This document shows positions 22,528 to 30,727 of a stretch of DNA of 35,231 nt, one piece after another. Location: positions 1 to 35,231 of the forward strand of contig JACRIR010000129.1 of NCBI GenBank assembly GCA_016215705.1, in the 5' to 3' direction. Position numbers and translations under genes: made by a program. The number at the start of each line of letters is the position of its first letter. Within the stretch, counting starts at the first letter, position 1. Source of the DNA: Candidatus Poribacteria bacterium (GTDB taxonomy: Bacteria; Abyssobacteria; SURF-5). Below the pieces are notes generated by a model that worked only from the letters and a program-made list of their open reading frames with translations, was not told the DNA's origin and searched no databases.

Positions 22528-24366
22528 CTAGTATTTCGAAAAAGACCACACTTTATCGCTTGTGATGATTGTCGGTGTCCCACTTGCCAAATCCATTCCC
22601 CGCACTTTCCAACTGAATGCAGTTCCGGAAGGGATCATGTTCCAGATCGAATCGGGCATGGTCCAGTTCGTGCCGTAAATGATTTGGCCTAGGCTGTTCC
22701 ACGTCGACCAGGTGGGGCCGGCGGGTAAGAGACTCACATCGACAGCAAATGCGTTGTTGATTCCACCATCCGTTCGCCACGTGAAGGTAGGCGGAGTGGA
22801 CAGTATGGAGGAGTCTGCCGGGGACACAAGACTTATGCCGGTGAGTTGTGGCGCCGAAGCGTAGTGATATCCGAGATCCACAATTCCAATGTCACCGGCC
22901 TGGTCGGTTCGGGTCGTAAGCAGATCAAGCCCGAGGTCGGCTGCCATAGCGTCGCCTTTGTCAATACAGGGGCTGTTCGAGCTCTGACCAGCGGCGATTT
23001 GACTCAAATAGTAGTCACCCAGCGACCCTGTTGCAAACATGGGGTTCGTAGTAATGTTGCTCTGAGCGTCCCATATGAGAGTGGAGCCTGCTTCGATTTC
23101 GACACCCTCTGCGCCTCCCTCGATGTCGCTGAAGCTGATATCGAAAGAGGAGGTCGAGTTGAGCCCTATCTCCAGTCCGACAGTCGCAGAATCGTTCCAT
23201 AGAATGGCATTCGTCGCCGTGATAGAGGACGCGAAACTCCAGACGCCTCCTCCTGCATAGGCCGAGTTGCCGCTGATAGTGCAGTTTTTAAGAAAAGCTG
23301 ATGAAAGGGAGAAATATACTCCACCGCCATAGGTTGCCACGTTGTTAGTGATGAGACAGTTGCGAATAGTGGCTGAGGAGCCAGCGAGGAGGATTCCACC
23401 GCCAACATAGGCGGTGTTCCCACTCACGACACAGTTAGTGATCGTTGGGGACGAATAGTACGGGTAAATGCCGCCGCCGTAATCGGTGAAACCATTGGTG
23501 ATCGTGAATCCATTCACTATCGAGCCTGAGCCCTCGGCGCTGTGGAACAGGAACCCACGACCGTCGAGTTCGCAATTGATGATGCAGTTGGCGGGCCCGT
23601 TTTCTGATTGGAGAGTCAGCGCTTTGCCTCGAAAATCGAGGTTCTTGTTTGACGCCCCGGTGTATGTGCCGTCGCGTACGATGATTGTGTCTCCATCCGT
23701 GGATGCATCAAGGGCAGCTTGAATTGTGGCATAGTCGTCGGGCACAAAAGAGAAAGTAGGGTTAAGAACGGTTACGGATGCGGGATTGCTAGTTGCCACC
23801 GTCTGGGAGTTTACGACTTGCTCGGCCCAAATGTTTGTTGTGCCTGCCGCTTGGCCGAGAATGCTTCCGCAGGCTCCTATCGAGACAATGCCCGACACGG
23901 ACACTTTGTACTCAACGAGACAGGTCATGTCGTATTGGATTGAGCCGCCTGCCTGCGGTTGGAAAGTCCCGACCACATCAAGTTGTTCACTTGCCCCGAC
24001 ATTGAACTGGGTCTGTGTCGGCGACAAGACGAGATTGGCTGCGAAAGGCTGACTCGTGGAGTTCAGCGGGTCGGAATCCATCGACTGCTCCAGAACGTCT
24101 GAATATCCATCGTTGTCGTCATCCGGATCACAAGCATCGCCTGAGTCGTCTCCATCATTATTCTCCTGGGAGGGATTGTAGTCGCCGGGACAGTTGTCAT
24201 CAGGTGTGCATAAGCCGTCATTATCGGGGTCGTCGCAGACTCTGACCAGGATAGTGGCAGAATCCGTTGAGGCACAGATTGCCTCGCCCGGGAAGAAGAA
24301 AAGACCGAGCCACACGAGTACAAAGAAGAAGGCAATGGTTGCAACCGGAAGACGGTTGGCCGTCAT
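22528..24366 (-). CDS. Secreted right-handed beta-helix protein with TSP3/Big cassette
   Basis: Exported 612-aa protein. The signal peptide (MTANRLPVATIAFFFVLVWLG...) is followed by calcium-binding thrombospondin-3-like repeats (DDPDNDGLCTPDDNCPGDYNP, DPDDDNDGYSDVLEQSMDSD) and a Big-like domain (LVLSPTQTQFNVGASEQL) matching the one in the 6857-9226 product. Then comes a parallel beta-helix (~220-450, beginning DYATIQAALDASTDGDTIIV, with GGGIY/GGGVYF rungs), the fold of pectate lyases and phage tailspikes. An FN3-like C-terminal domain (PADSSILSTPPTFTW) closes the protein. No PEP-CTERM is seen. ATG 24414 would overlap the upstream gene; ATG 24366 starts at the signal peptide. Neither has a strong ribosome site. 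Binding or degrading a polysaccharide is plausible but unproven. Confidence 0.85.
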   Translation of the reverse strand: MTANRLPVATIAFFFVLVWLGLFFFPGEAICASTDSATILVRVCDDPDNDGLCTPDDNCPGDYNPSQENNDGDDSGDACDPDDDNDGYSDVLEQSMDSDPLNSTSQPFAANLVLSPTQTQFNVGASEQLDVVGTFQPQAGGSIQYDMTCLVEYKVSVSGIVSIGACGSILGQAAGTTNIWAEQVVNSQTVATSNPASVTVLNPTFSFVPDDYATIQAALDASTDGDTIIVRDGTYTGASNKNLDFRGKALTLQSENGPANCIINCELDGRGFLFHSAEGSGSIVNGFTITNGFTDYGGGIYPYYSSPTITNCVVSGNTAYVGGGILLAGSSATIRNCLITNNVATYGGGVYFSLSSAFLKNCTISGNSAYAGGGVWSFASSITATNAILWNDSATVGLEIGLNSTSSFDISFSDIEGGAEGVEIEAGSTLIWDAQSNITTNPMFATGSLGDYYLSQIAAGQSSNSPCIDKGDAMAADLGLDLLTTRTDQAGDIGIVDLGYHYASAPQLTGISLVSPADSSILSTPPTFTWRTDGGINNAFAVDVSLLPAGPTWSTWNSLGQIIYGTNWTMPDSIWNMIPSGTAFSWKVRGMDLASGTPTIITSDKVWSFSKY

Positions 24367-24394
24367 TGGCTGTCGGGCATTGCCAAGAAATCCT

Positions 24395-25312
24395 TTATTT
24401 CGTCGTTGACACATAGACAGGAGTGTAAATGCTCACGTCTCCGTTGAGCGATTTGATAAGAAACACATAGTTTTGGTCTGCGTATTCGTCCTTGCCCGGA
24501 AAATCGAGATACATTCTTATGTCTGCCGAGCTGCCCGGCGCGAGGTCGAACTCCGGACTTGTCCGGAGAGTGAGGAGCGATGGCGCCGGACACTTACGAT
24601 AGCCTGCTGAAATGCCCGAGTACGAATCCGGCACATCGATGCATTCTATTTTGATATTCTTCGACTCTTTTCCCTTATTCGTGATCTTTAGAACAACGCC
24701 GACCTCTTTTTCCATGTCAAACGTCTTTCCAATCTTTACGTCATGAAGCGATATCTTTTCGGGTTCGACAACAAAGTCGAAATCGCCAACTGCCTTATCC
24801 AGTGATTTCGTGTCGCACTCCTCCGGCGCGATGTCAAACAAGAGCTTGCTCTTCAGTCCGACACCTATAGACGTGCCGATTGTGCGCGACCATATGAAAA
24901 CCTGGAATTTCTTCCCGAGAAGTTCTCTCTCATTGGGTATGGTAACGAAAATGTCGGTCGTGCCGTGCTCATTGGGAGGAATTGTGAATAGATTCTTTTC
25001 CAGGCCTATCCATGAGAGGTCCGGAATCGGCTCGTAGCCGTTCTTCAACTCGCTTTCAGCAGGCAACATCGGATCAATTCTCAATTCTACGGGACCAGCG
25101 CTGGTGTTGAGTATGGCCAGGGGAAGCTTCGCTGTTTCCTCCATGCTGTACCTGTGACCGATGCAAAGATTCGTTACGGTGACTTCTCCGAAACGGGTAC
25201 TCAAGCCGGCGGCAAACACAGACGTCCGCCCTAAGGCCAAGAAACCGAGGACCAAGGCGACGCCCAGCGCAATACGTCCACATTTTCCACTATTGGAAGA
25301 ATCTATGTGCAT
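24395..25312 (-). CDS. Secreted protein with two Ig-like domains (DUF916-like), function unknown
   Basis: A 305-aa exported protein. The signal peptide covers residues ~14-35 (ALGVALVLGFLALGRTSVFA). Two beta-sandwich domains follow: ~40-170, with PNEHGTTDIFVTIPNERELLGKKFQVFIW, and ~185-300, with VGVVLKITNKGKESKNIKIEC and FDLAPGSSADIRMYLDFP. The pattern of a proline/asparagine loop followed by an 'exported, integration-limiting' strand pair resembles DUF916 and pili-chaperone-like proteins; this is a fold guess, not a family assignment. It sits in a same-strand cluster between the small secreted protein and the beta-helix gene, so it may help assemble or anchor them. Confidence 0.75.
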   Translation of the reverse strand: MHIDSSNSGKCGRIALGVALVLGFLALGRTSVFAAGLSTRFGEVTVTNLCIGHRYSMEETAKLPLAILNTSAGPVELRIDPMLPAESELKNGYEPIPDLSWIGLEKNLFTIPPNEHGTTDIFVTIPNERELLGKKFQVFIWSRTIGTSIGVGLKSKLLFDIAPEECDTKSLDKAVGDFDFVVEPEKISLHDVKIGKTFDMEKEVGVVLKITNKGKESKNIKIECIDVPDSYSGISAGYRKCPAPSLLTLRTSPEFDLAPGSSADIRMYLDFPGKDEYADQNYVFLIKSLNGDVSIYTPVYVSTTK

Positions 25313-25465
25313 CTTGGGTTACTACTCCCGCTTCCCCTTTTGACCTTTTCCCCATTTCCCCCAGAGGTCCTTGATCATCCGCGCTCATCTGCGTGCATGG
25401 GCAGTGGCCTACCGTCTCATTATTCCTTTTTGGTTCCAATCCAAAATCTAAAATCCAAAATCTCC
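25313..25465. other. Intergenic short-repeat remnants
   Basis: The stretch includes CCAAAATCTAAAATCCAAAATC (25441-25462, shown here in two halves: CCAAAATCTAAA and ATCCAAAATC) and a tract near 25375-25398 of the kind common in intergenic DNA of environmental genomes. No gene or promoter was seen. Confidence 0.35.
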
Positions 25466-26005
25466 TCAACTAATGCTCCCCGTAATAGTCAGCACAATAG
25501 TCTGTTGCGCAGAGGCGCTTGTTGACGTCGGGGTCTTGAGTTGCAGCCACAGATGCCGAACGGCCTGGTAAGGCACACTCGAGCCGGTTTCGTTGCCGGC
25601 GAAGTGAGTGCCGTCTGAGGCAACAGGCGTCGTACTTAGGATATCGCCTGCGACAAAGCTTGTGGGCGCAATCGAATTGAATTTAGCGCTCAGTACGAAC
25701 ACGTTGGTCGCCGGCGAGGATCCAGCCGTCCAGTTGGCGGTGTTCGAGCAGTTCAGCGAATATGTCTCATTTGCCCCGCTCCCTGTGTTTGTGACCGTCA
25801 GCGAACTAGCGGAGGTCGAGGTGACGCTGGTCGCCAGAGTTCCGAAATTGTAAGACGTTTCGGTTATATCGACTCCTATTGTCTGGCTGATGGTTACGGT
25901 GATGTTGACAGTGTCGGACGAAGCGGCAAACACATTGTTTGTCAGCCCGATCCATATGGTGGTAACTGCTGCCAGAAAAACCATGAATACTTTTTGCTTT
26001 GCCAT
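25466..26005 (-). CDS. Small secreted beta-sandwich protein, stand-alone form of the DUF362 protein's C-terminal domain
   Basis: A 179-aa exported protein. The signal peptide MAKQKVFMVFLAAVTTIWIG ends at NNVFA|ASS. The mature part is Ser/Thr-rich and beta-strand-like: ETSYNFGTLATSVTSTSASSL, VTNTGSGANETYSL, TNVFVLSAKFNS, then FVAGDILST and a C-terminal HLWLQLKTPTSTSASAQQ and IVLTITGSIS. The same order of signatures is found in the last ~145 residues of the adjacent DUF362 protein. ATG 26005 is preceded by AAGGAG; the frame extends to 26092 but the upstream part is basic and not signal-like. It may be a fibre or matrix subunit, which is inference. Confidence 0.8.
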   Translation of the reverse strand: MAKQKVFMVFLAAVTTIWIGLTNNVFAASSDTVNITVTISQTIGVDITETSYNFGTLATSVTSTSASSLTVTNTGSGANETYSLNCSNTANWTAGSSPATNVFVLSAKFNSIAPTSFVAGDILSTTPVASDGTHFAGNETGSSVPYQAVRHLWLQLKTPTSTSASAQQTIVLTITGSIS

Positions 26006-26030
26006 TTCTGCTTTCTCCTTTTTCACTCCC

Positions 26031-26049
26031 GCCCGGAAGCTCTTCGGGC
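26031..26049. other. GC-rich hairpin in the leader of the small secreted protein gene
   Basis: GCCCG (26031-26035) pairs with CGGGC (26045-26049), with partial pairing of the GAAG/CTTC interior. It lies 26 nt upstream of ATG 26005. Confidence 0.4.
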
Positions 26050-26075
26050 AAAGCCGCAAACGCAAGAAAAAGACT

Positions 26076-26116
26076 CGGATCACGAATCGCACAAATCAGG
26101 CGAATAACACGAATCA
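26076..26116. repeat. Dispersed repeat copy 2 (CGGATCACGAATCGCAC type)
   Basis: A close match over about 41 bp to 3624-3664. It is followed by another intergenic tract (TTTGTGCCTTCGTGCCTTCG, 26181-26200) just after the stop of the DUF362 gene. Confidence 0.6.
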
Positions 26117-26214
26117 AAGACAACACCGAACTCTCTTTTCCGTTTAGACCGCTCCCTTTCGTCTTTCGCTTATTGTCACTTTGTGCCTTCGTGCCTTCGT
26201 GGTGTACACCTCTC

Positions 26215-28137
26215 TCAATCCGGTTGAATCGCGACTGTGACACCCATATTCTGAGGGGTGGCCCGACTGGTTCGCGTCGGCGCCCCGAATTGAAACCACA
26301 GTTTCACGTTCTCCCCGGGCGGCACTGAAACGCCGTCCTCCGTTAGCGCCGCGTTGCCAAAAACCGAGGGAGTCGAGAGTGTCGCCGTGGCGCTCAGAAC
26401 GTCGTCACTGACGAAATAGGCGCGCGGGTCATCAGCGTCGCCACAGAACAGGCCCCTGAGCACATATGTCTCCACGCCTTGAGACGCCCCTGGCGTCCAC
26501 CCCGTTCCGGGATTCGTTATCTGCATACTCAGCGTGCCCGTGAGTGTCCCATCATTCGAAACCGTAAAAGCCTCTGCCGGCGCGCTGCTCCTCACGCCTC
26601 CCGGCGCCACTTCCCCCATGCTCCACGCATCCGGCGTGACGGAGATACTCAATGTGCCTGCGACATCCATATTCACGTGAACAAAGTCAATGTTGTTATA
26701 CGTAGCACTCACATTCGGATAAGAGGCGCCGCTCCATGTGCCGACCTCGGCAACCCCCAATCCCAAGTCCATCGCCTCGAGCATGTAGTTGCGGGTATTC
26801 GCGGTGTTCTCGCTTCCTCTTTCCCACAGAAGCAGGTCCGCCATCACGGAGTCAGCAGCAACGGGATCAACGGCAAAGAAGAGCATCTCCGGCGTCCCCT
26901 CGGACGCGAATCTTGTGGACCACAAGCTTGGAGGAGTATAGTTCATGTCTCTGCCGCCGATTATGGCGTCACCAAGAATCAGAACTGTCTTATCTTTGAT
27001 GTGAGTGTTGTTGTTGATATCTACAAGGTCATTGTTTGTTCGCGGAAATCTGGCGGCGTGGAATGCCGTGCTGAAAGAGGTATAATAATCGGTTTCTATT
27101 GAACCGTAGTGATTCTTGAATCCCAATGTGGCCGAGCCGTCTCCGTGTTTCTTGACTATCGGAATGTTTATCAAGTAGTTCGCATTTGCGACGACGTCGT
27201 TTAGCGCCAATGATAAGGCAGGATTGTATCGAAACGTGATTACCGAGTCCGGCGCAGTTCCGCTGAAAGCCGTCAAATGAGTATTTGCGGGACCTCCACT
27301 TTGTGCGCTATAGAACTGTATTCCGCCGATTGCTTTGTCCATGAAACTCGCGCCGAAGAACGTTTTGTATGATTCGTAAACCCATATGTCCGCGCCGGAA
27401 ATATCAGAGCCGAATGCTTCCTGAAGGCTTTTCACGATCGCATTGACCGGCTCGATAATCGCGTCGATGTCATCATCTCTGTCGGTCGGCCAATCTCCCC
27501 AGAAACCCACATTGTTATTGTTCACCTTTATGGCAATCTTCTGATGCGGCTGGTAGTTCGGGATCAATACCCGCCATGCGGCGGAAACGCTCGAAGTCCC
27601 CGTGAGTTCTTTCAACCCCCGATACACCATGTCGTCCACTGCGGTCTGGCTGATCATGTTCCAGTAATCAATGCTTTGATTGTGCCACGAAGCAGCGTTG
27701 CTATTATGAACCATTACGACCCGATGGGGAGAAGGAACAGCCGCCTGCGCGGGACTGGACAAAGCCATTCCGCCGACCGAGACGCCCGCCAACTCAGCGG
27801 ATATCTTCTTCAGTTGAATTCTGTTCCGGATGCTCAGCATCTTGTCATATGCAACCGAGGACGAAAAAGTAATCGCGCTAATGAGCGCAAGCGCAATAGC
27901 CAGCCCTGAGATTGCATTCCAGTTCAGCCGATACTTCAGAAAGTGAATAATGCATCGAAAGCTGAATGGAAAAACGGCAAAAAGCACAAGAGATTGCGAA
28001 AGCGCAGCCCTTTGGCACGGGTAGGCTATCCTCGACGGCTTAGTTCCCGTCCTGAACACGAACCAGAGAAGAGAGGTGAGGATGTATAAGAAGAAACAGT
28101 TCTTGAGTCTTTTTGTCAGATGCTTAGGAATTCTCAC
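26215..28137 (-). CDS. Membrane-anchored DUF362 protein with fused C-terminal beta-sandwich domain
   Basis: A 640-aa protein of the DUF362 family, whose biochemical role is unknown. Two or three hydrophobic segments (~12-30, ~47-65, ~74-95) flank the motif FRTGTKPSRIAYPCQRAAL. The DUF362 domain (~130-490) includes VVMVHNSNAASW, KIAIKVNNNNVGFWGDW, YLINIPIVKKHGDGSATLGFKNHYGS, LILGDAIIGGRD and FFAVDPVAADSVM. The last ~145 residues are a separate domain matching the neighbouring secreted protein at 25466-26005 (FTVSNDGTLTGTLSM, ETYVLRGLF, VPPGENVKLWFQFGAPTRTSRATPQ). Start GTG 28137 has no good ribosome site and no in-frame ATG precedes the first hydrophobic segment. A weak sigma-54-like site lies at 28171-28185. 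Confidence 0.88.
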   Translation of the reverse strand: MRIPKHLTKRLKNCFFLYILTSLLWFVFRTGTKPSRIAYPCQRAALSQSLVLFAVFPFSFRCIIHFLKYRLNWNAISGLAIALALISAITFSSSVAYDKMLSIRNRIQLKKISAELAGVSVGGMALSSPAQAAVPSPHRVVMVHNSNAASWHNQSIDYWNMISQTAVDDMVYRGLKELTGTSSVSAAWRVLIPNYQPHQKIAIKVNNNNVGFWGDWPTDRDDDIDAIIEPVNAIVKSLQEAFGSDISGADIWVYESYKTFFGASFMDKAIGGIQFYSAQSGGPANTHLTAFSGTAPDSVITFRYNPALSLALNDVVANANYLINIPIVKKHGDGSATLGFKNHYGSIETDYYTSFSTAFHAARFPRTNNDLVDINNNTHIKDKTVLILGDAIIGGRDMNYTPPSLWSTRFASEGTPEMLFFAVDPVAADSVMADLLLWERGSENTANTRNYMLEAMDLGLGVAEVGTWSGASYPNVSATYNNIDFVHVNMDVAGTLSISVTPDAWSMGEVAPGGVRSSAPAEAFTVSNDGTLTGTLSMQITNPGTGWTPGASQGVETYVLRGLFCGDADDPRAYFVSDDVLSATATLSTPSVFGNAALTEDGVSVPPGENVKLWFQFGAPTRTSRATPQNMGVTVAIQPD

Positions 28138-28170
28138 TTTGTGTTCTTCGCCCTCGAATAGCGCAGCGCG

Positions 28171-28185
28171 GCATAACCGCAGCCA
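28171..28185 (-). promoter_or_regulatory. Weak sigma-54-like site upstream of the DUF362 gene
   Basis: The minus strand reads TGGCTG-CGGTT-ATGC: correct GG-N10-GC spacing but weaker flanking bases. No TAACAT-N15-GTTA element was seen nearby. The rest of 28138-28400 holds no supported gene. Confidence 0.25.
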
Positions 28186-28400
28186 AAAGGAAGAGAATCT
28201 ACCGAAACCACAGACCCAAGCTGATGCACGGGACTATTTTGGAAAGGCGCTTCACGAATCACCCTCCAAAGGAAATTGCGACACAAACTCAAGAAGAGAC
28301 AGTATTACGGATGCGAAGTTGCCGGGGCGCTATCTCGTATTCTATCGGTTTGAGTGTGATGCAAGTTTTAGGCCAACACCGTGATGCCCATCTCGTCGAA

Positions 28401-29693
28401 CTAATTATCCCGACCGCTCAACCGCGCTGATTGAACATCGGTCGGATTCCTCAAAGAGGTCTTGTAGGGAGGGATGACGAAGTCTCGATACTGACCCGGG
28501 TTGCCGCTCTTCCCGGCTTCTGCAGCTTTGACTATGTTGTATGCTTCGCGCGCCGTGACGTAGTGCAGGCGATACTTGGTTCCATCGTTGTATTTCTCCC
28601 CCAAATAGGAGTGCATATTTTCCCAAATGGGGCCAAGGAGCGCCGAACGGGCATCGTCCGTTGCGCCATGAGCGTATGTCTTCACGAATATCCACGAGGG
28701 CCGACCTTCCACATGTATGCCGGCCCGAACCCATTCATCCACCCGGAATGGCAGAGGCGGATTTCTGTCGGTGATTTCGCCGGTTTCGACTAGTGGATAG
28801 TAGTATGGAAACTCGTGATGCCGCAATTTCCCGAAGTTGATCGAGAGCGGACCTTCGAAAATCAGAAGGTCCCCTGTCGCACGCCTGCCAACCGTCACAG
28901 GGGGACCATGATCATACGACTTCGGCTTGTCCGGGTCATCAGTTGCGTAATAGATGCTGTTTATCTGGCGGGGTTGCGACTCAAAACCCCAAGAGGGAAA
29001 AGTAAAGTCGGCGTAACATCCCTCCTCCCGAAGAACAATAAGCTCATTAGTTACACCGCAGGGATTTCTCTTATCCGTGTGAGCAACCGAATCATCAAGA
29101 GCCCAGTTGCCGTGCGCAAAACCGAAGGCTTTGGCGCCATCCACGGTTTCCAGCGCGCCAACACGACTGAAATTGTCTTTCGCTTTTCGCAGCCTCGCTC
29201 TCAGCGTCTCGCTCGTATCATGATCGTGATGCAGATGCAGTTCGATCTCGCCGTATCCCGCCGCTGAAAGATCAGCCAATATTTCCACTTGCTCCAGCTT
29301 GAATTGCTCTGCAGGGTAAAACCATGTGTATTGCGGCACTACTCCATCGGCATCGGGATGCTTGCGCGCAATGAGCGGGTATTTCTCAACCCACTCCTTA
29401 ACTTTCCATGTGTTGAAGCCAGGTTCGTAGTGGTCAACGGAAAGAAACACTATGTCGATGGGCCCTTCTTGCGGCAGCGCCGCATTTGCGGTTTTCAATT
29501 CCCATTTGAGGTATGAGGGAAGCCAGACGAGAATTTTCTTCTGAGCTGCCTTGTTTCCAACCCAACAGAGCCAAACGAATGCCAGGAATAACAGAATTGT
29601 AATGAAGAAATTTCTTGGTCGTAATAACGAAATTTTCCGCGGAGGGCTTACTTCACCATCTTTCCGACAGCTTTGTGTTTCCATATTCTCCAT
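28401..29693 (-). CDS. Membrane-anchored polysaccharide-deacetylase-like protein
   Basis: About 430 aa with one N-terminal membrane helix (FFITILLFLAFVWLCWVG), so the main domain is probably periplasmic. The features suggest a deacetylase/glycosidase beta-alpha barrel: FLSVDHYEPGFNTW (candidate metal Asp), YTWFYPAEQ, LADLSAAGYGEIELHLHHDHD (His-rich strand end), FGFAHGNWALDDS and GCYADFTFPSWGF, followed by HEFPYYYPL and FVKTYAHGATDD. The order of acidic and His motifs fits the NodB/CE4 class, but the match is too distant to name a reaction. The frame is open to TTG 29744; ATG 29693 and ATG 29684 are likelier starts but have weak ribosome sites. Confidence 0.7.
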   Translation of the reverse strand: MENMETQSCRKDGEVSPPRKISLLRPRNFFITILLFLAFVWLCWVGNKAAQKKILVWLPSYLKWELKTANAALPQEGPIDIVFLSVDHYEPGFNTWKVKEWVEKYPLIARKHPDADGVVPQYTWFYPAEQFKLEQVEILADLSAAGYGEIELHLHHDHDTSETLRARLRKAKDNFSRVGALETVDGAKAFGFAHGNWALDDSVAHTDKRNPCGVTNELIVLREEGCYADFTFPSWGFESQPRQINSIYYATDDPDKPKSYDHGPPVTVGRRATGDLLIFEGPLSINFGKLRHHEFPYYYPLVETGEITDRNPPLPFRVDEWVRAGIHVEGRPSWIFVKTYAHGATDDARSALLGPIWENMHSYLGEKYNDGTKYRLHYVTAREAYNIVKAAEAGKSGNPGQYRDFVIPPYKTSLRNPTDVQSARLSGRDN

Positions 29694-29799
29694 TTCAGGT
29701 GTCCTATTTGTTCTTTCCCTGTTTTTCGAGGCGTGTTTCTTCAAAAAGGGGAAAGAAATCGGTCAAGACTGCAAGTGCGATCTCAAGAGAGAACGGAGG

Positions 29800-30603
29800 T
29801 CAGCGCTTTCTCAAAACAGCAATAATGTTTGTGCGGAATGGCCTCATGAAGCGCATCATCAACAACCGGAGCCAAAGCAGTTCAAGCACGACTATAGGAG
29901 GTAGCAGCACTGATTTCGCCGATGATACGATCATCTCCAGCCGGGCCACCATAAAGTTTGTTTGGGCGGCTATTATTCGGATTCTCCGTTCGCTGTTTGT
30001 TTTATAGTAGGTTGGGAAAATGTCCTTTTCCAGTCTTCCCTCGATAATCCCCGCAAGAATTTTTTTCAAAGGCCACGGGATAATTCTGGAAAACAATGTA
30101 GTATATCCGAGAGCATTCATCGTGTGCATCAGGAAAACGCCGTCACCTCTGAGCACTCGATTTATCTCCTCGAACTGCCTTTCAGGTTTCTGCAGATGTT
30201 CGACCACCATATTGGCTGTGACAAGGTCTATGACGCCGTTTCTGAAAGGAAGATTCGATATGTCACCAACGGCTCTGAAAGAAATGCTTTTGTGGTTCTC
30301 TAAGGAGCCCAGGTCGCGGTCAACTCCAACAACCATTCTGCAGGACCTGACGATTGCGTTTTCTTCCGTGGAGTTCCAGACCGGCAACACATGATGGCCA
30401 CATCCCACGTCGAGCCATACCGAATTAGGTCGTACTCGAGTCTGGAGGAACTTCAGATAGACATCTTGAGAGTGACGGAGATTGGGAACCAACAGCTTCT
30501 CCAGTTTCCAGTAGACCCTGAAGAAGAATCGACGGAGGGATTTTGTCTTGCGTTGCAAAAGAGTTTTCTCGGACTGCCGGACTGGGAGCAATCCGGCAGT
30601 CAC
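29800..30603 (-). CDS. Class I SAM-dependent methyltransferase
   Basis: A 267-aa methyltransferase (Methyltransf_11-like). Motif I is WLDVGCGHHVLPVW, the ribose-binding acidic residue follows VVGVDRDLGSL, motif II region GDISNLPFRNGVIDLVTANMVVEHL, and NRVLRGDGVFLMHTMN. The C-terminus has a hydrophobic stretch (SVLLPPIVVLELLWLRLLM) that may contact the membrane. Start is GTG 30603, with no clear ribosome site. In a glycan locus it may methylate a sugar or lipid-linked intermediate; this is inference from context. Confidence 0.82.
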   Translation of the reverse strand: MTAGLLPVRQSEKTLLQRKTKSLRRFFFRVYWKLEKLLVPNLRHSQDVYLKFLQTRVRPNSVWLDVGCGHHVLPVWNSTEENAIVRSCRMVVGVDRDLGSLENHKSISFRAVGDISNLPFRNGVIDLVTANMVVEHLQKPERQFEEINRVLRGDGVFLMHTMNALGYTTLFSRIIPWPLKKILAGIIEGRLEKDIFPTYYKTNSERRIRIIAAQTNFMVARLEMIVSSAKSVLLPPIVVLELLWLRLLMMRFMRPFRTNIIAVLRKR

Positions 30604-30727
30604 AAATCGTGCAAAGTGGAGAAAAGAAGAAGATTGTATGGAAGAGGCGGCTCTACTCTCGGTCTTTGCGCGTTTCTCCGGCGCTCAGGCTGCGCACGCC
30701 ATCCCACTGAAGGATTGAATGGCTCAT

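Noticed and set aside
28076-28384. 102-aa plus-strand frame
   Set aside because: It overlaps the 5' end of the DUF362 gene and lacks any protein-family feature.
30699-30713. Possible sigma-54 promoter for the 29800-30603 methyltransferase
   Set aside because: The minus strand has GG-N10-GC spacing but reads GCGC rather than TTGC at -12; too weak.
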